Below are positions 19,874 to 31,647 of a DNA stretch of 64,000 nt, piece by piece; the stretch's first letter is position 1; each line of letters opens with the position of its first letter. A program made the translations under genes and the position numbers. A model generated the notes under the pieces. The model saw only the letters and a program-made list of their open reading frames with translations, was not told the DNA's origin and searched no databases. The DNA is from Planctomycetaceae bacterium (GTDB lineage Bacteria; Planctomycetota; Planctomycetia; Pirellulales; Pirellulaceae): assembly GCA_020638995.1 (NCBI GenBank), contig JACKHM010000004.1, forward strand, positions 620,001-684,000, read 5' to 3'.

Positions 19874-22800
19874 ATGAGCGGCGCAAGTCAACAAGCCCAG
19901 ATTGAGAAATACAATCGGCGAAGCCCGGAAGCGAAGCACTTGTTGCAGTTGTGTGCCGTGAACTACGACGGCATTAATCGCACCGATATGGTCGCGCTTT
20001 CCCAACACTGTGGGTGGCGTGACAAAAACGGCAAGAAGCTTGAATACAAAGAAGTCCGCAGCCAAATCGAGTCGATGGTCAACGACGGGTTGTTGGTGCG
20101 GGGCGCCGGAGGCAGTCTCTCGGTCCAACGTCTGCTGCTGGATTTCGTGGTCCAGGAAGCGATCCGATCGGGGCATTTCGAGCAGTTCGCAGCTAAGGTT
20201 CAGGAGAAGAAGCCACGCGGCGAATACTATCGTTACTACTACGGGCGCGAGCAGGATCGTTTTCAACGTGACTTGCGAATCGCGTTCTATCGCAGCGACG
20301 TGAGGGCAATGAAGTCGCTGGCCAAGAACGCGACATTCACACTGCTAGGTGAGGAAGATTGCTTGGGTGTGCTGACGCCATTCGACGCCGGTATCTTCGC
20401 GCGGCTCGATCCGATTCTTCAGCAGCAGTACCTTATCGAAGCTCTTCAAATCGCGCTGCTCACCGGTGATTGTTCGCCGGAGATTCAGGCTGGGCTTGAC
20501 CAATTTCACGCCGACCACCCACAGATCGAACAGGAATTGTTGGCTCGGATCATCGATGTAACCGCCGCCAGAGGCGACGTGGCGGGCCTTAAGGCTCTGG
20601 CCAGGCAAACCGAAGGCGAGTATCCCGAGATCGATGGGTGTGCAGCTTTCCTGCGAGGCAACTGGGACGAAGCCGAGGCCAGGTTCGAGGACGCGGTAAA
20701 GCAAGTCCGGCGTAAGACACGGCAACGTAATATCGCGATCAAATATCTGCCCGCGATCTTCCATCTTGTTCTGCTGATCCGAAGAAACTCGCCGGAGGCG
20801 CGTAAACAAGCTGAAACAATGCTCCGTCGCATCGAGAGCGACTGGGCACACAGCTTTCGTCCGTTGGGATGGACGATAACTTACGCCTTGAACTTCCAAG
20901 CCAACCCCGCTGCCGGAAACGCAATGTTCTATGGCCACTGGTTCGCACACACGCCGGCGCTGTGCAATTTGATTGCGGGCTACTGTTGGCGCTGGCTGCA
21001 ACCGGAATCCGACTCGCCGCTGGTGTCGCGGTCGATTGAAGCCGCTTTCAGCCGATACGACGCGCTCGATTACAAATGGATCGCCGCAGAACTTGCTGCA
21101 TTGCTCGGATTTTCGCCCGTCGAGAGAGCAAAGTCTTTCGCCGATCAATCCGCGAAGATTCATGGTGAGTTGAAGACGGCTACGGCGTTTGACATGATCA
21201 CACCCGAGTCTGCTTGGGAACGTGCTTTGTCCGCACTCCAGCAGATCGCCGATCCTAGCAATGGGACGACGGCGACCACGAATAACGAAGCCAGTGAACG
21301 CTTGGTCTGGGAACTCGCTTTCCGAAACAACTCGGATCACATTGTGCTCCGACCGCTCATTCAAAAGCGAAAGAAACGCGGCGGTTGGACCGACGGCCGT
21401 GCGGTATCACTGCAGCGTCTTTATTCAGCGAGCGAAGATCGTGAGACCTTCGGCTTTCTGAGCGATCACGATCGTGCGGTTTGTCGGTGTATCGAAGAAG
21501 ATGTGTCGTACGCCTACTACGGTCGGTATCGAGAGAAGGAGTATTCCTTCAATTTGGGACGAGTGGCTCAGACGCTCGTCGGGCACCCCCACGTGTTTCG
21601 CGCGGGTGATCGCAGCGAACCGCTGGAGGTCACTCGTCATGAACCGCATCTAATTGTCAGCAAGGAGGGTAAAGACGCTTTCCGCATCACGCTTGAACCA
21701 GCGCCCCACGAGGCGGATATGATTGTCACTGAAGACGGACCGCGACGCGTCAGTTTCGTTTGCTTCTCGTCAAAGCATCGTGACGTCTACAAGATCCTGG
21801 GTGAGAAAGGTCTGAAGATTCCAGCCAGCGGCAAGCAACAGGTTCTTGCGACGCTGCAGAGCATCGCGTCGTTGGTCACGGTTCATTCGGAAATCGGTGG
21901 TGGCGACGTCGAATCGGGAAAGACAGTCGAGTCGGATCCCCGACCACATGTGCATCTGGTTCCCTATCAATCGGGATTGCGCGCCGAGTTCTATGTCCGT
22001 TCGTTCGGCAGCGACGGCCCGTTTTATCGTCCGGGCCAGGGCGGTGAGAACGTGTTTGCTGAAGTTGGGGGCGAGAAGATGTCGACGCGCCGCGAGCTAC
22101 AAAAGGAAAAGTCGTTGGCATCGCGAGTGATCGAATCGTGTCTGGCGCTTCGCGAACAACGTGTCAACGACGACTTGGACGCCGAATTCATCTTTCCTAC
22201 TCCGCTTGAATCGCTCGAATTGGCACTGCAGCTTCGCCCGCTGGTCGAGTCCGAGCAAGTTGTCCTGCATTGGCCGAAGGGCAAGAAGTTCAATGTCGTT
22301 AAGGAGTCGGATGGATCGACGTTCCGGATGAGCATCCGCCGCGACAAGGATTGGTTCGCTGCCTCGGGTGAGTTGAAAGTCGACGAAGAATTGACGCTCG
22401 ATATGATGAAGTTGCTCGAGTTGAGCGAACTCAGCGGATCGCGATTCATCGAATTGGATGATGGCAAGTATCTGGCATTGACCGACGAATTCCGACGCCG
22501 CATATCGGAGCTGAATGCTTTTGCCGAAGTACGCAAGAATGTGCTGCGATTTCCGAGGGTTCGCGCGGCTGCGATCGAAGAAGTTGCCGAGAGCTTCGAT
22601 CTGAAGACCGACAAAGAGTGGAAAAACTATGTTACACGTTTGCACGAATCCCACTCGCTCGCGGTCGAGGTTCCGTCGACGTTCCATGGAGATCTTCGCG
22701 ACTATCAACGTGAAGGTTTTGAGTGGCTGTGCCGCTTGGCACATTGGGGGGTCGGCGCGTGTTTGGCCGACGACATGGGATTGGGCAAGACGATTCAGGC

Positions 22801-24064
22801 AATCTCGCTGCTGTTGTATCGTGGTGGCGACGGCCCAGCGCTGATCGTAGCACCCACTTCCGTGGCGTTTAATTGGTTGAACGAGATCCAACGATTCGCG
22901 CCCACGCTGAACGCCCGTATTTTTGGCGGCGGTGATCGCGAAGCGTTCCTCCAAGAGCTAGGGCCTCGCGATGTGGTCATTACAAGCTACGGCTTGCTGT
23001 ATAACGAAGCCGAACGCTTTCAAGCTCGACGGTGGCACACGGCGATTCTCGACGAGGCACAAGCCATCAAGAACACGGCGACGAAACGCTCGCAAGCTGC
23101 GATGGGACTGGAAGCGGAGTTTCGTGTGATTCTGACGGGCACGCCGCTGGAGAATCATCTTGGCGAACTGTGGAACCTGTTTCAGTTCATCAACCCTGGT
23201 CTGCTGGGCTCGTTGAAAGTGTTTCAAGACCGTTTCGCGAATCCGATCGAACGCGATCAGGACCGTGGCGCGAGATGGCATCTCAAAAAACTGATCCAAC
23301 CGTTCATTTTGCGTCGCAACAAGACGCAGGTTCTCCAAGAGTTGCCTTCACGTACTGAGATTACGTTACAAGTCGAGTTGAGCCACGAGGAAGCCGCGTT
23401 CTACGAGGCGTTACGCCAGCGAGCGATCGAGAAGTTTTCGAAACAAGATGGCGAGGATAACAGCTCTGCGCATATAAAGATCCTGGCCGAGATCATGCGT
23501 CTGCGCCGCGCGTGTTGTCATCCGAAGCTCGTCGCCGAAGGCAGCGTCATCCCAAGTTCCAAATTGGCATTGTTTCTGGAGACGCTCGAAGAGCTGCTCG
23601 ACAATCGCCACAAGGTCCTAGTCTTCAGTCAGTTCGTTGACCATCTTTCGATTCTCCGAGAAGCATTGGACGCCAACGACATCTCCTATCAATACCTGGA
23701 TGGCGGTACGCCGGCCAAGCAACGCAAGGAACGTGTCGAGGCGTTCCAGCGTGGCGAAGGCGACGTTTTTCTAATCAGCTTGAAGGCGGGTGGACTTGGT
23801 TTAAATCTCACGGCCGCCGACTATGTAATGCACATGGACCCCTGGTGGAACCCCGCTGTCGAAGACCAAGCTTCCGACCGAGCCCATCGACTCGGACAAA
23901 CGCGACCGGTGACCATCTATCGATTTGTCACCAAGGGCACGATCGAGGAGCAGATCGTTGACTTACACAGTACTAAACGAGACCTCGCTGATAGTCTACT
24001 CGAAGGTTCCGACATGAGCGGCAAGCTGTCGTCCGAAGAGTTGTTGAAGTTGATCCGAGAATGA
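19874..24064 (+). CDS. SNF2-family DEAD/DEAH-like ATPase with large N-terminal region
   Basis: A 1396-residue Swi2/Snf2 protein. The ATPase core is confined to the last 450 residues: motif I DDMGLGKTIQAISLL (Lys 972), motif II DEAQ at 1060, motif III LTGTPLENHLGELW, and in the second lobe VLVFSQFVDHL, LKAGGLGLNLTAADYV and the arginine motif QASDRAHRLGQTRPV. The first 900 residues are helical, TPR-like in part (GNWDEAEARFEDAVKQVRRK), and not a domain I can name. Bacterial homologues (RapA/HepA-type and others) move on DNA or remodel RNA polymerase. The start ATG overlaps the stop of a tiny upstream frame; the next gene begins 31 bases after the stop. Confidence 0.93.
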   Translation: MSGASQQAQIEKYNRRSPEAKHLLQLCAVNYDGINRTDMVALSQHCGWRDKNGKKLEYKEVRSQIESMVNDGLLVRGAGGSLSVQRLLLDFVVQEAIRSGHFEQFAAKVQEKKPRGEYYRYYYGREQDRFQRDLRIAFYRSDVRAMKSLAKNATFTLLGEEDCLGVLTPFDAGIFARLDPILQQQYLIEALQIALLTGDCSPEIQAGLDQFHADHPQIEQELLARIIDVTAARGDVAGLKALARQTEGEYPEIDGCAAFLRGNWDEAEARFEDAVKQVRRKTRQRNIAIKYLPAIFHLVLLIRRNSPEARKQAETMLRRIESDWAHSFRPLGWTITYALNFQANPAAGNAMFYGHWFAHTPALCNLIAGYCWRWLQPESDSPLVSRSIEAAFSRYDALDYKWIAAELAALLGFSPVERAKSFADQSAKIHGELKTATAFDMITPESAWERALSALQQIADPSNGTTATTNNEASERLVWELAFRNNSDHIVLRPLIQKRKKRGGWTDGRAVSLQRLYSASEDRETFGFLSDHDRAVCRCIEEDVSYAYYGRYREKEYSFNLGRVAQTLVGHPHVFRAGDRSEPLEVTRHEPHLIVSKEGKDAFRITLEPAPHEADMIVTEDGPRRVSFVCFSSKHRDVYKILGEKGLKIPASGKQQVLATLQSIASLVTVHSEIGGGDVESGKTVESDPRPHVHLVPYQSGLRAEFYVRSFGSDGPFYRPGQGGENVFAEVGGEKMSTRRELQKEKSLASRVIESCLALREQRVNDDLDAEFIFPTPLESLELALQLRPLVESEQVVLHWPKGKKFNVVKESDGSTFRMSIRRDKDWFAASGELKVDEELTLDMMKLLELSELSGSRFIELDDGKYLALTDEFRRRISELNAFAEVRKNVLRFPRVRAAAIEEVAESFDLKTDKEWKNYVTRLHESHSLAVEVPSTFHGDLRDYQREGFEWLCRLAHWGVGACLADDMGLGKTIQAISLLLYRGGDGPALIVAPTSVAFNWLNEIQRFAPTLNARIFGGGDREAFLQELGPRDVVITSYGLLYNEAERFQARRWHTAILDEAQAIKNTATKRSQAAMGLEAEFRVILTGTPLENHLGELWNLFQFINPGLLGSLKVFQDRFANPIERDQDRGARWHLKKLIQPFILRRNKTQVLQELPSRTEITLQVELSHEEAAFYEALRQRAIEKFSKQDGEDNSSAHIKILAEIMRLRRACCHPKLVAEGSVIPSSKLALFLETLEELLDNRHKVLVFSQFVDHLSILREALDANDISYQYLDGGTPAKQRKERVEAFQRGEGDVFLISLKAGGLGLNLTAADYVMHMDPWWNPAVEDQASDRAHRLGQTRPVTIYRFVTKGTIEEQIVDLHSTKRDLADSLLEGSDMSGKLSSEELLKLIRE

Positions 24065-24095
24065 CGCCTAAGCGGTCAGCGAGTAGCAGACTGAG

Positions 24096-25148
24096 TTGAA
24101 GTCCAGCGTTAGCCGCGTGTTACTTCGCTTGCGTCTCGCGCCGTTGGCTCGACGGTGGGTGCCTGCCATCTTAGAATGGGGCTCGTTTGTCGATTTCAGT
24201 TCCGAACCTTACGTGAAGGCGATCAACACCTTGCATCCTCAAGTCCGAAATTTCCTCGACACCCTTGCCGCTCAGAACCGTCCGGGTTGGGAAACGATGC
24301 CGCCCGCGGAAGGACGAGCGTTGTTCTCCAGTTTTAAAGCGTTGTTTGGGGTTGGCCCCGAGCTGCATCGCGTCGAGGATCGTAACATCGCGGGCGAAGT
24401 ACCTGTTCGGATTTATTGGCCGTCGGACGAAGACAATCTCGCCGTCGTGATCTATTTCCACGGCGGGGGCTGGGTGCTTGGCAATGTCAATACGCACGAC
24501 CCACTGTGCCGACGACTGGCCAGCGAAGCGGGCTGCGTGGTTGTGTCAGTGGATTACCGCCTGGCTCCGGACGCAAAATTCCCTGCGGCGTTTGATGATT
24601 GCTTCGCGGCAACGGCCTATGTGTCCCAACATGCCGACGAGTTCAACGTCGATCCATTGCGACTGGTGGTCGCTGGCGACAGCGCCGGCGGCAATCTGGC
24701 AACTGCGGTCGCGATCCGCGCGACCGAAGTTGGTTCTCCGGCGATTTGCTCGCAAGTCCTGATCTATCCCGTCGTCGAGCCAACATTCGATACGGAATCG
24801 TATTTGGCTCACGCGAGTGGTTTTGGACTGACTCGTAATACGATGATGTGGTTCTGGGAGCAGTATCTCGCTTCTGTTCGAGACCGTCAGAATCCTTACG
24901 CGGTCCCAACTCGCAGCACTAACCTGCACAAACTTCCACCCACTCACGTGATCACGGCCGAATACGACGTCTTGCTTAGCGAGGGCGAATCCTACGCCAG
25001 ACAATTGCAAGCTGTCGGCGTCCCGACGACAATGCGTCGTTACGACGGAATGATTCACGGTTTTGTGCATTCCTCTGGTGTGTTCGATGTCGGAAAGGAA
25101 GCAATATCCGATTTGGCAGCACATCTGCGACAAGTCTTCAGCCTTTGA
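24096..25148 (+). CDS. Alpha/beta hydrolase, hormone-sensitive-lipase type esterase
   Basis: A protein of up to 350 residues. The oxyanion motif HGGGWVLG begins at residue 122, the nucleophile is Ser196 in GDSAGG, and the other triad members are likely Asp in TAEYDVLLSEGE and His in DGMIHGFV. This pattern defines the HSL (family IV) esterases. The first codon is TTG; GTG 24213 at residue 40 (KAINTLHPQVRNFLD) is a plausible alternative, since family members often begin near that sequence. No signal peptide is clear. The sulfatase gene starts 13 bases downstream, so the two are probably co-translated; de-acylation of a glycan is a reasonable inference. Confidence 0.88.
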   Translation: MKSSVSRVLLRLRLAPLARRWVPAILEWGSFVDFSSEPYVKAINTLHPQVRNFLDTLAAQNRPGWETMPPAEGRALFSSFKALFGVGPELHRVEDRNIAGEVPVRIYWPSDEDNLAVVIYFHGGGWVLGNVNTHDPLCRRLASEAGCVVVSVDYRLAPDAKFPAAFDDCFAATAYVSQHADEFNVDPLRLVVAGDSAGGNLATAVAIRATEVGSPAICSQVLIYPVVEPTFDTESYLAHASGFGLTRNTMMWFWEQYLASVRDRQNPYAVPTRSTNLHKLPPTHVITAEYDVLLSEGESYARQLQAVGVPTTMRRYDGMIHGFVHSSGVFDVGKEAISDLAAHLRQVFSL

Positions 25149-25161
25149 AAGTAATATCTTG

Positions 25162-26607
<1,446 letters not shown>

Positions 26608-26630
26608 CTTCACCAAGTCTGAAAGACACC

Positions 26631-27707
26631 ATGAATCGACGTGATGCTTTACAGCTAATTGCGAGTTCGGCTGCTGCGATGGTGCCGGTTACGATGCTTC
26701 CGGCTGCGATCGGCGCAGAGACTGAACTCCCGCGGTCGACCGGGCTAGGTTTGGTGATCTATTGCTGCCAGTTTCGCAGCAAGGCACTCGGCAAACGAAT
26801 GCCGCCGGTCGAGTTGTTCGAGCCGCATACATTTCTAGACCATTGCCAGACGCTTGGAGCTGGCGGTATGCAAAATCGACTCGGCGTTTTATCTCCGGCC
26901 GATGCCACCAAGTTACGGAAACATGCGGAAGCGAAGTCTCTTTATATTGAAGCAATCGTTTCGGTGCCAAAGGACCCATCGGATGTTGAGCGATTCGATG
27001 CGGAGATTCGATCCGCCGCAGCGGCTGGGGCCAAGGCGGTTCGCACAACAATAATTCCCGGACGCCGCTATGAGTATTTTGATTCGCTCGATGCGTTTCG
27101 CGAGTTCGAGGCCCGCGGTCGGCGATCTTTGGAACTCGCAGCGCCTGTCGTCGAGAAGTATCGTATTCCGTTGGCTGTCGAGAACCACAAGGACCATCGC
27201 AGCGAACAGCGGGTGGCGTTGTTTGAACAGATCAGTAGCGAATTTGTTGGTGCCTGCCTCGACACCGGCAATAGTATCGCCCTGCTGGAAGACCCTTTGG
27301 AGACCGCGTCTGCCCTCGCGCCCTGGACGCACTCCGTTCATCTGAAGGATCAGGCCGTCCAACCGTACGACGACGGCTTTCTGTTGGCAGACATTCCACT
27401 TGGTCAAGGTTTCATCGCGTTGAAAGAGATCGTCACGCTCATCAAGACCAAGAGGCCGGACGTTCGATTCAGCCTCGAATTGATCACTCGCGATCCCCTC
27501 AAAGTTCCCGTACTTGCTGATAACTACTGGACGACGTTCCCTGATCTTCCCGCCCGTGAACTAGCCAGAACTTTGCAAGCAGTTCGTGACGGCGCGACCA
27601 GCAATTTGCAATACATTAGCCAGATGACTTTTGCGGAACAGCTGGCGCAAGAAGACGCGAATGTTCGTGCGAGCCTCGATTACGCTCGTGACGTTCTCGA
27701 AATCTGA
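26631..27707 (+). CDS. Tat-exported xylose-isomerase-like TIM-barrel protein
   Basis: A 358-residue protein starting at ATG 26631, directly before an RR leader (NRRDALQLIASSAAAMVP); longer in-frame starts overlap the sulfatase stop. The AP endonuclease 2 / xylose-isomerase-like barrel is shown by IEAIVSVPKDPSDVERF, AAAAGAKAVRTTIIPG, PLAVENHKDH (metal Glu), GACLDTGNS (metal Asp) and HSVHLKDQAV (metal His), ending with RFSLELITRDPL. Proteins of this family epimerise or isomerise sugars and inositols. It lies 23 bases from genes on both sides and likely works with the oxidoreductase that follows. Confidence 0.87.
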   Translation: MNRRDALQLIASSAAAMVPVTMLPAAIGAETELPRSTGLGLVIYCCQFRSKALGKRMPPVELFEPHTFLDHCQTLGAGGMQNRLGVLSPADATKLRKHAEAKSLYIEAIVSVPKDPSDVERFDAEIRSAAAAGAKAVRTTIIPGRRYEYFDSLDAFREFEARGRRSLELAAPVVEKYRIPLAVENHKDHRSEQRVALFEQISSEFVGACLDTGNSIALLEDPLETASALAPWTHSVHLKDQAVQPYDDGFLLADIPLGQGFIALKEIVTLIKTKRPDVRFSLELITRDPLKVPVLADNYWTTFPDLPARELARTLQAVRDGATSNLQYISQMTFAEQLAQEDANVRASLDYARDVLEI

Positions 27708-27730
27708 TTGATAGGAGCTTAAGGGGGCCG

Positions 27731-29131
27731 ATGCAGGTGGAGCGAACCTATTCACGCCGGACCGTGCTGCAAGCGGGAGCGGTCGCGTGCCTGACGACCG
27801 CGGTCGGGGTCTCACGGTTGTTGGGCGCCAACGAGCAACTTCGAGTTGGGGTCATCGGGACGGGAGTTCGGGGCAAGTATCTGATTGCGAACATGCCCAC
27901 GACGGTGCGCATCGTTTCACTTTGTGATTGCTCACTCGAAAACATTGCCAACACACGGAATCCCGCGGGTGCGTTGAAACCGCCGCTCGAAAAGTTTGCG
28001 ACTGGTGACGCCAAGTCTTGTTCGATCTATCAAGATTATCGCCGCATGTTGGACCGCGAAACGCTTGATGCGGTTGTGATCGCGGCACCGGATCATCACC
28101 ATGCCCAGGCGACGATTTTGGCCTGTCAGGCTGGTTTGGACGTATATTGCGAGAAGCCTTTATCTTTGACGATTGCCGAGGGGCGTTCGATGGTTGAGGC
28201 TGCGAAGCGTTACGGTCGAATAGTGCAAACCGGCAGCCAACAGCGAACCATGGAAGTGAATCGCACGGGGTGCGAGTTCATTCGCGACGGTGGACTCGGA
28301 AAGATATCGCGAGTTCAGATGCAGAATTTTCCGGGGCCGATACGATACGACGGAGGCTTTGCCGCCGAGCCGATTCCGAAAACTTTGGAGTGGGACCTAT
28401 TTTGCGGGCCAACTGAATTGCGGTCCTACCATGAAAATCTGTGGGTCAAAGATGCTTTCAAGTTTGGTCCGCTTACTTGGCGTGGCTGGGATCTCTATCG
28501 GGACTACTCGGGCCATCTGATGACAAATTGGGGCGCGCACAGCATCGACATGGTGCAATTCGCACTCGGGATGGACGACACGGGACCGGTTGAGATTTGG
28601 CCCGAGCGTGAACTCCTTGAAACCTGGGCCAAAGAGATCGATGACCGCTGGCACGACAAGACGCCTCCGCTGGGAACGCTAAAGGATTTGCTGCGAGATC
28701 GAATGCGATTCTGCCCCGTTTCAATGCGTTATCCCGACGGCACCTTGATGCAGTTTGATCCCAGCGTCAAAGAGATTGTCTTCCACGGCGATCGCGGCAA
28801 GATGTTCATGAGCCGCAACAAATATCGCACGGAGCCCGTAGGACTGGCGCCGGCAATTGATCCACGGGAGCAGGCTCGTTGGCAAGGCGAAGGCCATGTC
28901 GCGCGGCCGCATCTGGAAAATTGGATCGAGGCCATCCAATCGCGCGGCGAGCCTAACGCTCCGGTGGAGGTCGGTCATCGGACTGCCACGGTTTGTCATT
29001 TAGGCAACATTGTACGAGAGCTCGACCGACCGCTAAAGTGGAGTCCAGACACAGAGCAGTTCGAAGGCGACGCGGAAGCGAACTTACTTCTCAGTCGCCC
29101 GCGTCGAGCGGGATTTGAATTGCCTGTATGA
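27731..29131 (+). CDS. Gfo/Idh/MocA oxidoreductase, exported
   Basis: A 466-residue protein. A Tat-like leader (TYSRRTVLQAGAVACLTTAV) precedes the Rossmann motif LRVGVIGTGVRGKYL. The family EKP motif is intact (YCEKPLSLTIAEGRSM), preceded by AAPDHHHAQ. The C-terminal substrate domain has LTWRGWDLYRDYSGHLMTNW and WGAHSIDMVQFAL. AGGAG and AGGGGG both lie just upstream of ATG 27731. It resembles exported planctomycete members more than cytosolic myo-inositol dehydrogenases. Together with the neighbouring TIM-barrel gene it suggests sugar oxidation and isomerisation after desulfation. Confidence 0.92.
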   Translation: MQVERTYSRRTVLQAGAVACLTTAVGVSRLLGANEQLRVGVIGTGVRGKYLIANMPTTVRIVSLCDCSLENIANTRNPAGALKPPLEKFATGDAKSCSIYQDYRRMLDRETLDAVVIAAPDHHHAQATILACQAGLDVYCEKPLSLTIAEGRSMVEAAKRYGRIVQTGSQQRTMEVNRTGCEFIRDGGLGKISRVQMQNFPGPIRYDGGFAAEPIPKTLEWDLFCGPTELRSYHENLWVKDAFKFGPLTWRGWDLYRDYSGHLMTNWGAHSIDMVQFALGMDDTGPVEIWPERELLETWAKEIDDRWHDKTPPLGTLKDLLRDRMRFCPVSMRYPDGTLMQFDPSVKEIVFHGDRGKMFMSRNKYRTEPVGLAPAIDPREQARWQGEGHVARPHLENWIEAIQSRGEPNAPVEVGHRTATVCHLGNIVRELDRPLKWSPDTEQFEGDAEANLLLSRPRRAGFELPV

Positions 29132-29226
29132 CCTCTGCGCTCGTCGTGCTTCTAAGTCGTGGACCAATGCACGGCCGAGCCGAGTAACCTGAATAGATCG
29201 ATCAAAATGAAAAGGAAAGTTCGGCC

Positions 29227-30810
29227 ATGCCCATGAACTCGTCGATTTTTCGTCTCACGTTTTCGACTGCTCTTTTGACTTTGACGTGTTCAGGCGTCGG
29301 GGCGGCCGAGCGGGCCAACATCTTGTTTTGCATCGCTGACGACGCTTCATACCCGCACATGGGCGCTTACGGCACAGAGTGGGTGACGACGCCGGGCTTT
29401 GATCGCGTGGCAAAAGAAGGGCTGCTGTTCACACACGCATATACTCCCAACGCTAAATGTGCTCCATCGCGAGCTTGCATCCTCACGGGTCGAAATACTT
29501 GGCAGTTGAAAGAAGCTTGCAACCACATTCCATTCTTTCCTCCCGAGTTCAAAACCTATGCAGAAGCTCTAGCCGAACATGGCTATCACGTGGGCAAAAC
29601 GGCCAAAGGGTGGGCGCCTGGGGTGGCGAATGATGTCAGTGGTAAGCCTCGCGAACTGACCGGCAAGGCTTTCGATAAACGCCGTGCGACGCCTCCTGCG
29701 AAGGCTATTAATGCCTCGGACTACGCCGCCAACTTCAAAGACTTTCTCGATGCTAAGGCTGATGATCAGCCGTTCTGCTTCTGGTATGGATCCACAGAAC
29801 CGCATCGAGCCTACGAGTACGGTGTGGGAGTGAACAAAGGTGGCAAAAAGCTCAGCGATATCGACAAAGTGTTCAACTTCTGGCCTGACAACGAAGTCAC
29901 TCGCAACGACATGTTGGACTATGCTTTCGAAATCGAACATTTTGATGCTCACCTGGTGCGAATGCTCGAAGAGTTGGAGTCTCGTGGTCAACTGGACAAC
30001 ACGTTAGTTGTTGTAACCGCTGACAATGGAATGCCTTTTCCTCGAATCAAGGGCCAGGAATACGAACTCTCGAATCACTTGCCCTTGGCAGTGATGTGGC
30101 CGAAGGGCATTACAAGTCCCGGTCGCACAATCGACGACTATGTGAGCTTTATCGATTTCGCGCCGACATTTGTCGAAGCAGCGGGGTTAACCTGGCAGGA
30201 TACCGCGATGCAACCTTCGCCGGGCCGAAGTTTGTTCGACATTTTTGCGTCAAGCAAATCGGGCCAGGTGAATCCCACTCGGGATCATGTGTTGATCGGG
30301 AAAGAACGCCACGACATTGGACGACCGAATGACGAAGGGTTTCCGGTACGTGGAATTGTCAAAGGAGATCTTTTGTATTTGCAAAACTACGAGCCAGCAC
30401 GCTGGCCCGCCGGGAACCCGGAGACTGGTTATCTGAACTGTGACGGAAGCCCGACCAAGACCGAGATCCTCCGGATGCGCCGCGATGGTTCCAATGAGCG
30501 GTTTTGGAAACTTTGCTTTGGCAAACGGGTGTCCGAGGAAATGTTCGATGTGAAGAGCGATCGTGAGTGCGTGAACAATTTGGCAACTGAGACAGGTTAT
30601 GGCGAGCTAAAGGAAAGGCTCCGTTCCCAGATGCTCGCCGAATTGGAGCAACAAGAGGACCCTCGCGTGCTTGGCAACGGCGAGATTTTCGACAAGTACA
30701 TCTACGCCAATGAAGACACTCGCAATTTCTACGAGCGATACATGAAGGGCGAAAAGATCAACGCCGGTTGGGTGAACAAGTCGGACTTCGAGGCAGAGCC
30801 TCTTGACTGA
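29227..30810 (+). CDS. Formylglycine sulfatase, heparan-N-sulfatase-like
   Basis: A 527-residue exported sulfatase with a signal peptide (NSSIFRLTFSTALLTLTCSG). The catalytic cysteine is Cys78 in CAPSRACILTGRNTW, with the metal site CIADDASYPHMGAYG, VVVTADNGMPFPRIKG and DYVSFIDFAPTF. The order and wording of these motifs are close to N-sulfoglucosamine sulfohydrolases (SGSH type), so an N- or O-sulfated glycan is a reasonable guess. The ribosome site AAAGGAAAG lies just upstream. It is separated by 95 bases from the oxidoreductase gene and is the likely last gene of the catabolic operon; a convergent gene ends 10 bases further on. Confidence 0.92.
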   Translation: MPMNSSIFRLTFSTALLTLTCSGVGAAERANILFCIADDASYPHMGAYGTEWVTTPGFDRVAKEGLLFTHAYTPNAKCAPSRACILTGRNTWQLKEACNHIPFFPPEFKTYAEALAEHGYHVGKTAKGWAPGVANDVSGKPRELTGKAFDKRRATPPAKAINASDYAANFKDFLDAKADDQPFCFWYGSTEPHRAYEYGVGVNKGGKKLSDIDKVFNFWPDNEVTRNDMLDYAFEIEHFDAHLVRMLEELESRGQLDNTLVVVTADNGMPFPRIKGQEYELSNHLPLAVMWPKGITSPGRTIDDYVSFIDFAPTFVEAAGLTWQDTAMQPSPGRSLFDIFASSKSGQVNPTRDHVLIGKERHDIGRPNDEGFPVRGIVKGDLLYLQNYEPARWPAGNPETGYLNCDGSPTKTEILRMRRDGSNERFWKLCFGKRVSEEMFDVKSDRECVNNLATETGYGELKERLRSQMLAELEQQEDPRVLGNGEIFDKYIYANEDTRNFYERYMKGEKINAGWVNKSDFEAEPLD

Positions 30811-30819
30811 CAATCAAGC

Positions 30820-31647
30820 CTAGGAAGTCACGCTCCACACGCTGTTACTGGCATAGACGCTGTACAGGATCACGGTCAGCATGACGAGACAGATCCAGCG
30901 TTCGGGACCTTCTGTTGTTGGTGTGACGAACAGGAGGCCCACGGCCAGGGTCATTGTGCCGAACAGGAATCCTATCTGACGCCAATATCCCCAAGCTCGA
31001 TTGTTGGTGCCGGCGTCTTCCGCGGCGATCTGATAACTGGCCCATTTACCTCGGCGCAAAGTCCCTTGTTCTTCTTGCTTTTCGCGATCCAACTTGGAGA
31101 TCTGTTCGGGCAGATTGTTCAGTCGTTGCTGTTCGACGTTGTTGAGGTTGCTGCGATCACGCAGCGACTTTAGTTCGTCCTCAAGTAAACTCTTGTCGCG
31201 ATCCCAGGTTCTTTGGAAATCGGATTCTGCGATTTCGGCTAGAGCCTGCAATCTGGCGACTTTTCGTACGCCCAGCGAATCGCAGCCTCGGGACATGAGG
31301 ACGATCAAGACGCCAAACACGACTAAGCCTCTGCCCACGGATCGAATCAACTGGGTCATATCCACGTCGGGCGGCAATGTCGGACGTGCGGCGGTGGGCC
31401 GGGGTGCAGGCTTGTCGTCCTCTTTCGTCTTAGCACCGTCCTCTTTTGGCGACTCTTTCGCCTTCTTTTTGCCGTTAGGAAAGAGCTCGTCGACGTCGCT
31501 CGCAGGCAACCAGTTTTCCATCCCCTCCTTCCAGACGAGATCGTCCCGGCGCAGCGCGCCCGTAGCGGCTAACGCTTTGATCTGAGCGGACGAGATGGGG
31601 CCCTGCTCGGACTCGCCGCGAGCGTAATACCATATCGAATCGGACAT
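30820..31647 (-). CDS. GYF_2-domain membrane protein
   Basis: A 275-residue protein. ATG 31647 is chosen because GGAG lies seven bases upstream and the GYF_2 domain starts at once (IWYYARGESEQGPISSAQIK, LVWKEGMENWLPASDV). A Lys/Pro-rich linker follows, then a membrane segment (LVVFGVLIVLMSRGC), a coiled coil (about residues 140-205, FQRTWDRDKSLLEDELKSLR) and two more membrane spans (IGFLFGTMTLAVGLLFV and WICLVMLTVILYSVYASN). GYF_2 domains bind proline-rich peptides or act as protein anchors in bacteria. It is divergent from the thioesterase gene and convergent with the sulfatase gene. Confidence 0.83.
   Translation of the reverse strand: MSDSIWYYARGESEQGPISSAQIKALAATGALRRDDLVWKEGMENWLPASDVDELFPNGKKKAKESPKEDGAKTKEDDKPAPRPTAARPTLPPDVDMTQLIRSVGRGLVVFGVLIVLMSRGCDSLGVRKVARLQALAEIAESDFQRTWDRDKSLLEDELKSLRDRSNLNNVEQQRLNNLPEQISKLDREKQEEQGTLRRGKWASYQIAAEDAGTNNRAWGYWRQIGFLFGTMTLAVGLLFVTPTTEGPERWICLVMLTVILYSVYASNSVWSVTS

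Noticed and set aside
20345..21364. 339-codon open frame antisense to the SNF2 gene
   Set aside because: It is Arg/Cys-rich with no domain, no leader and no ribosome site, and the plus strand encodes an obvious protein.
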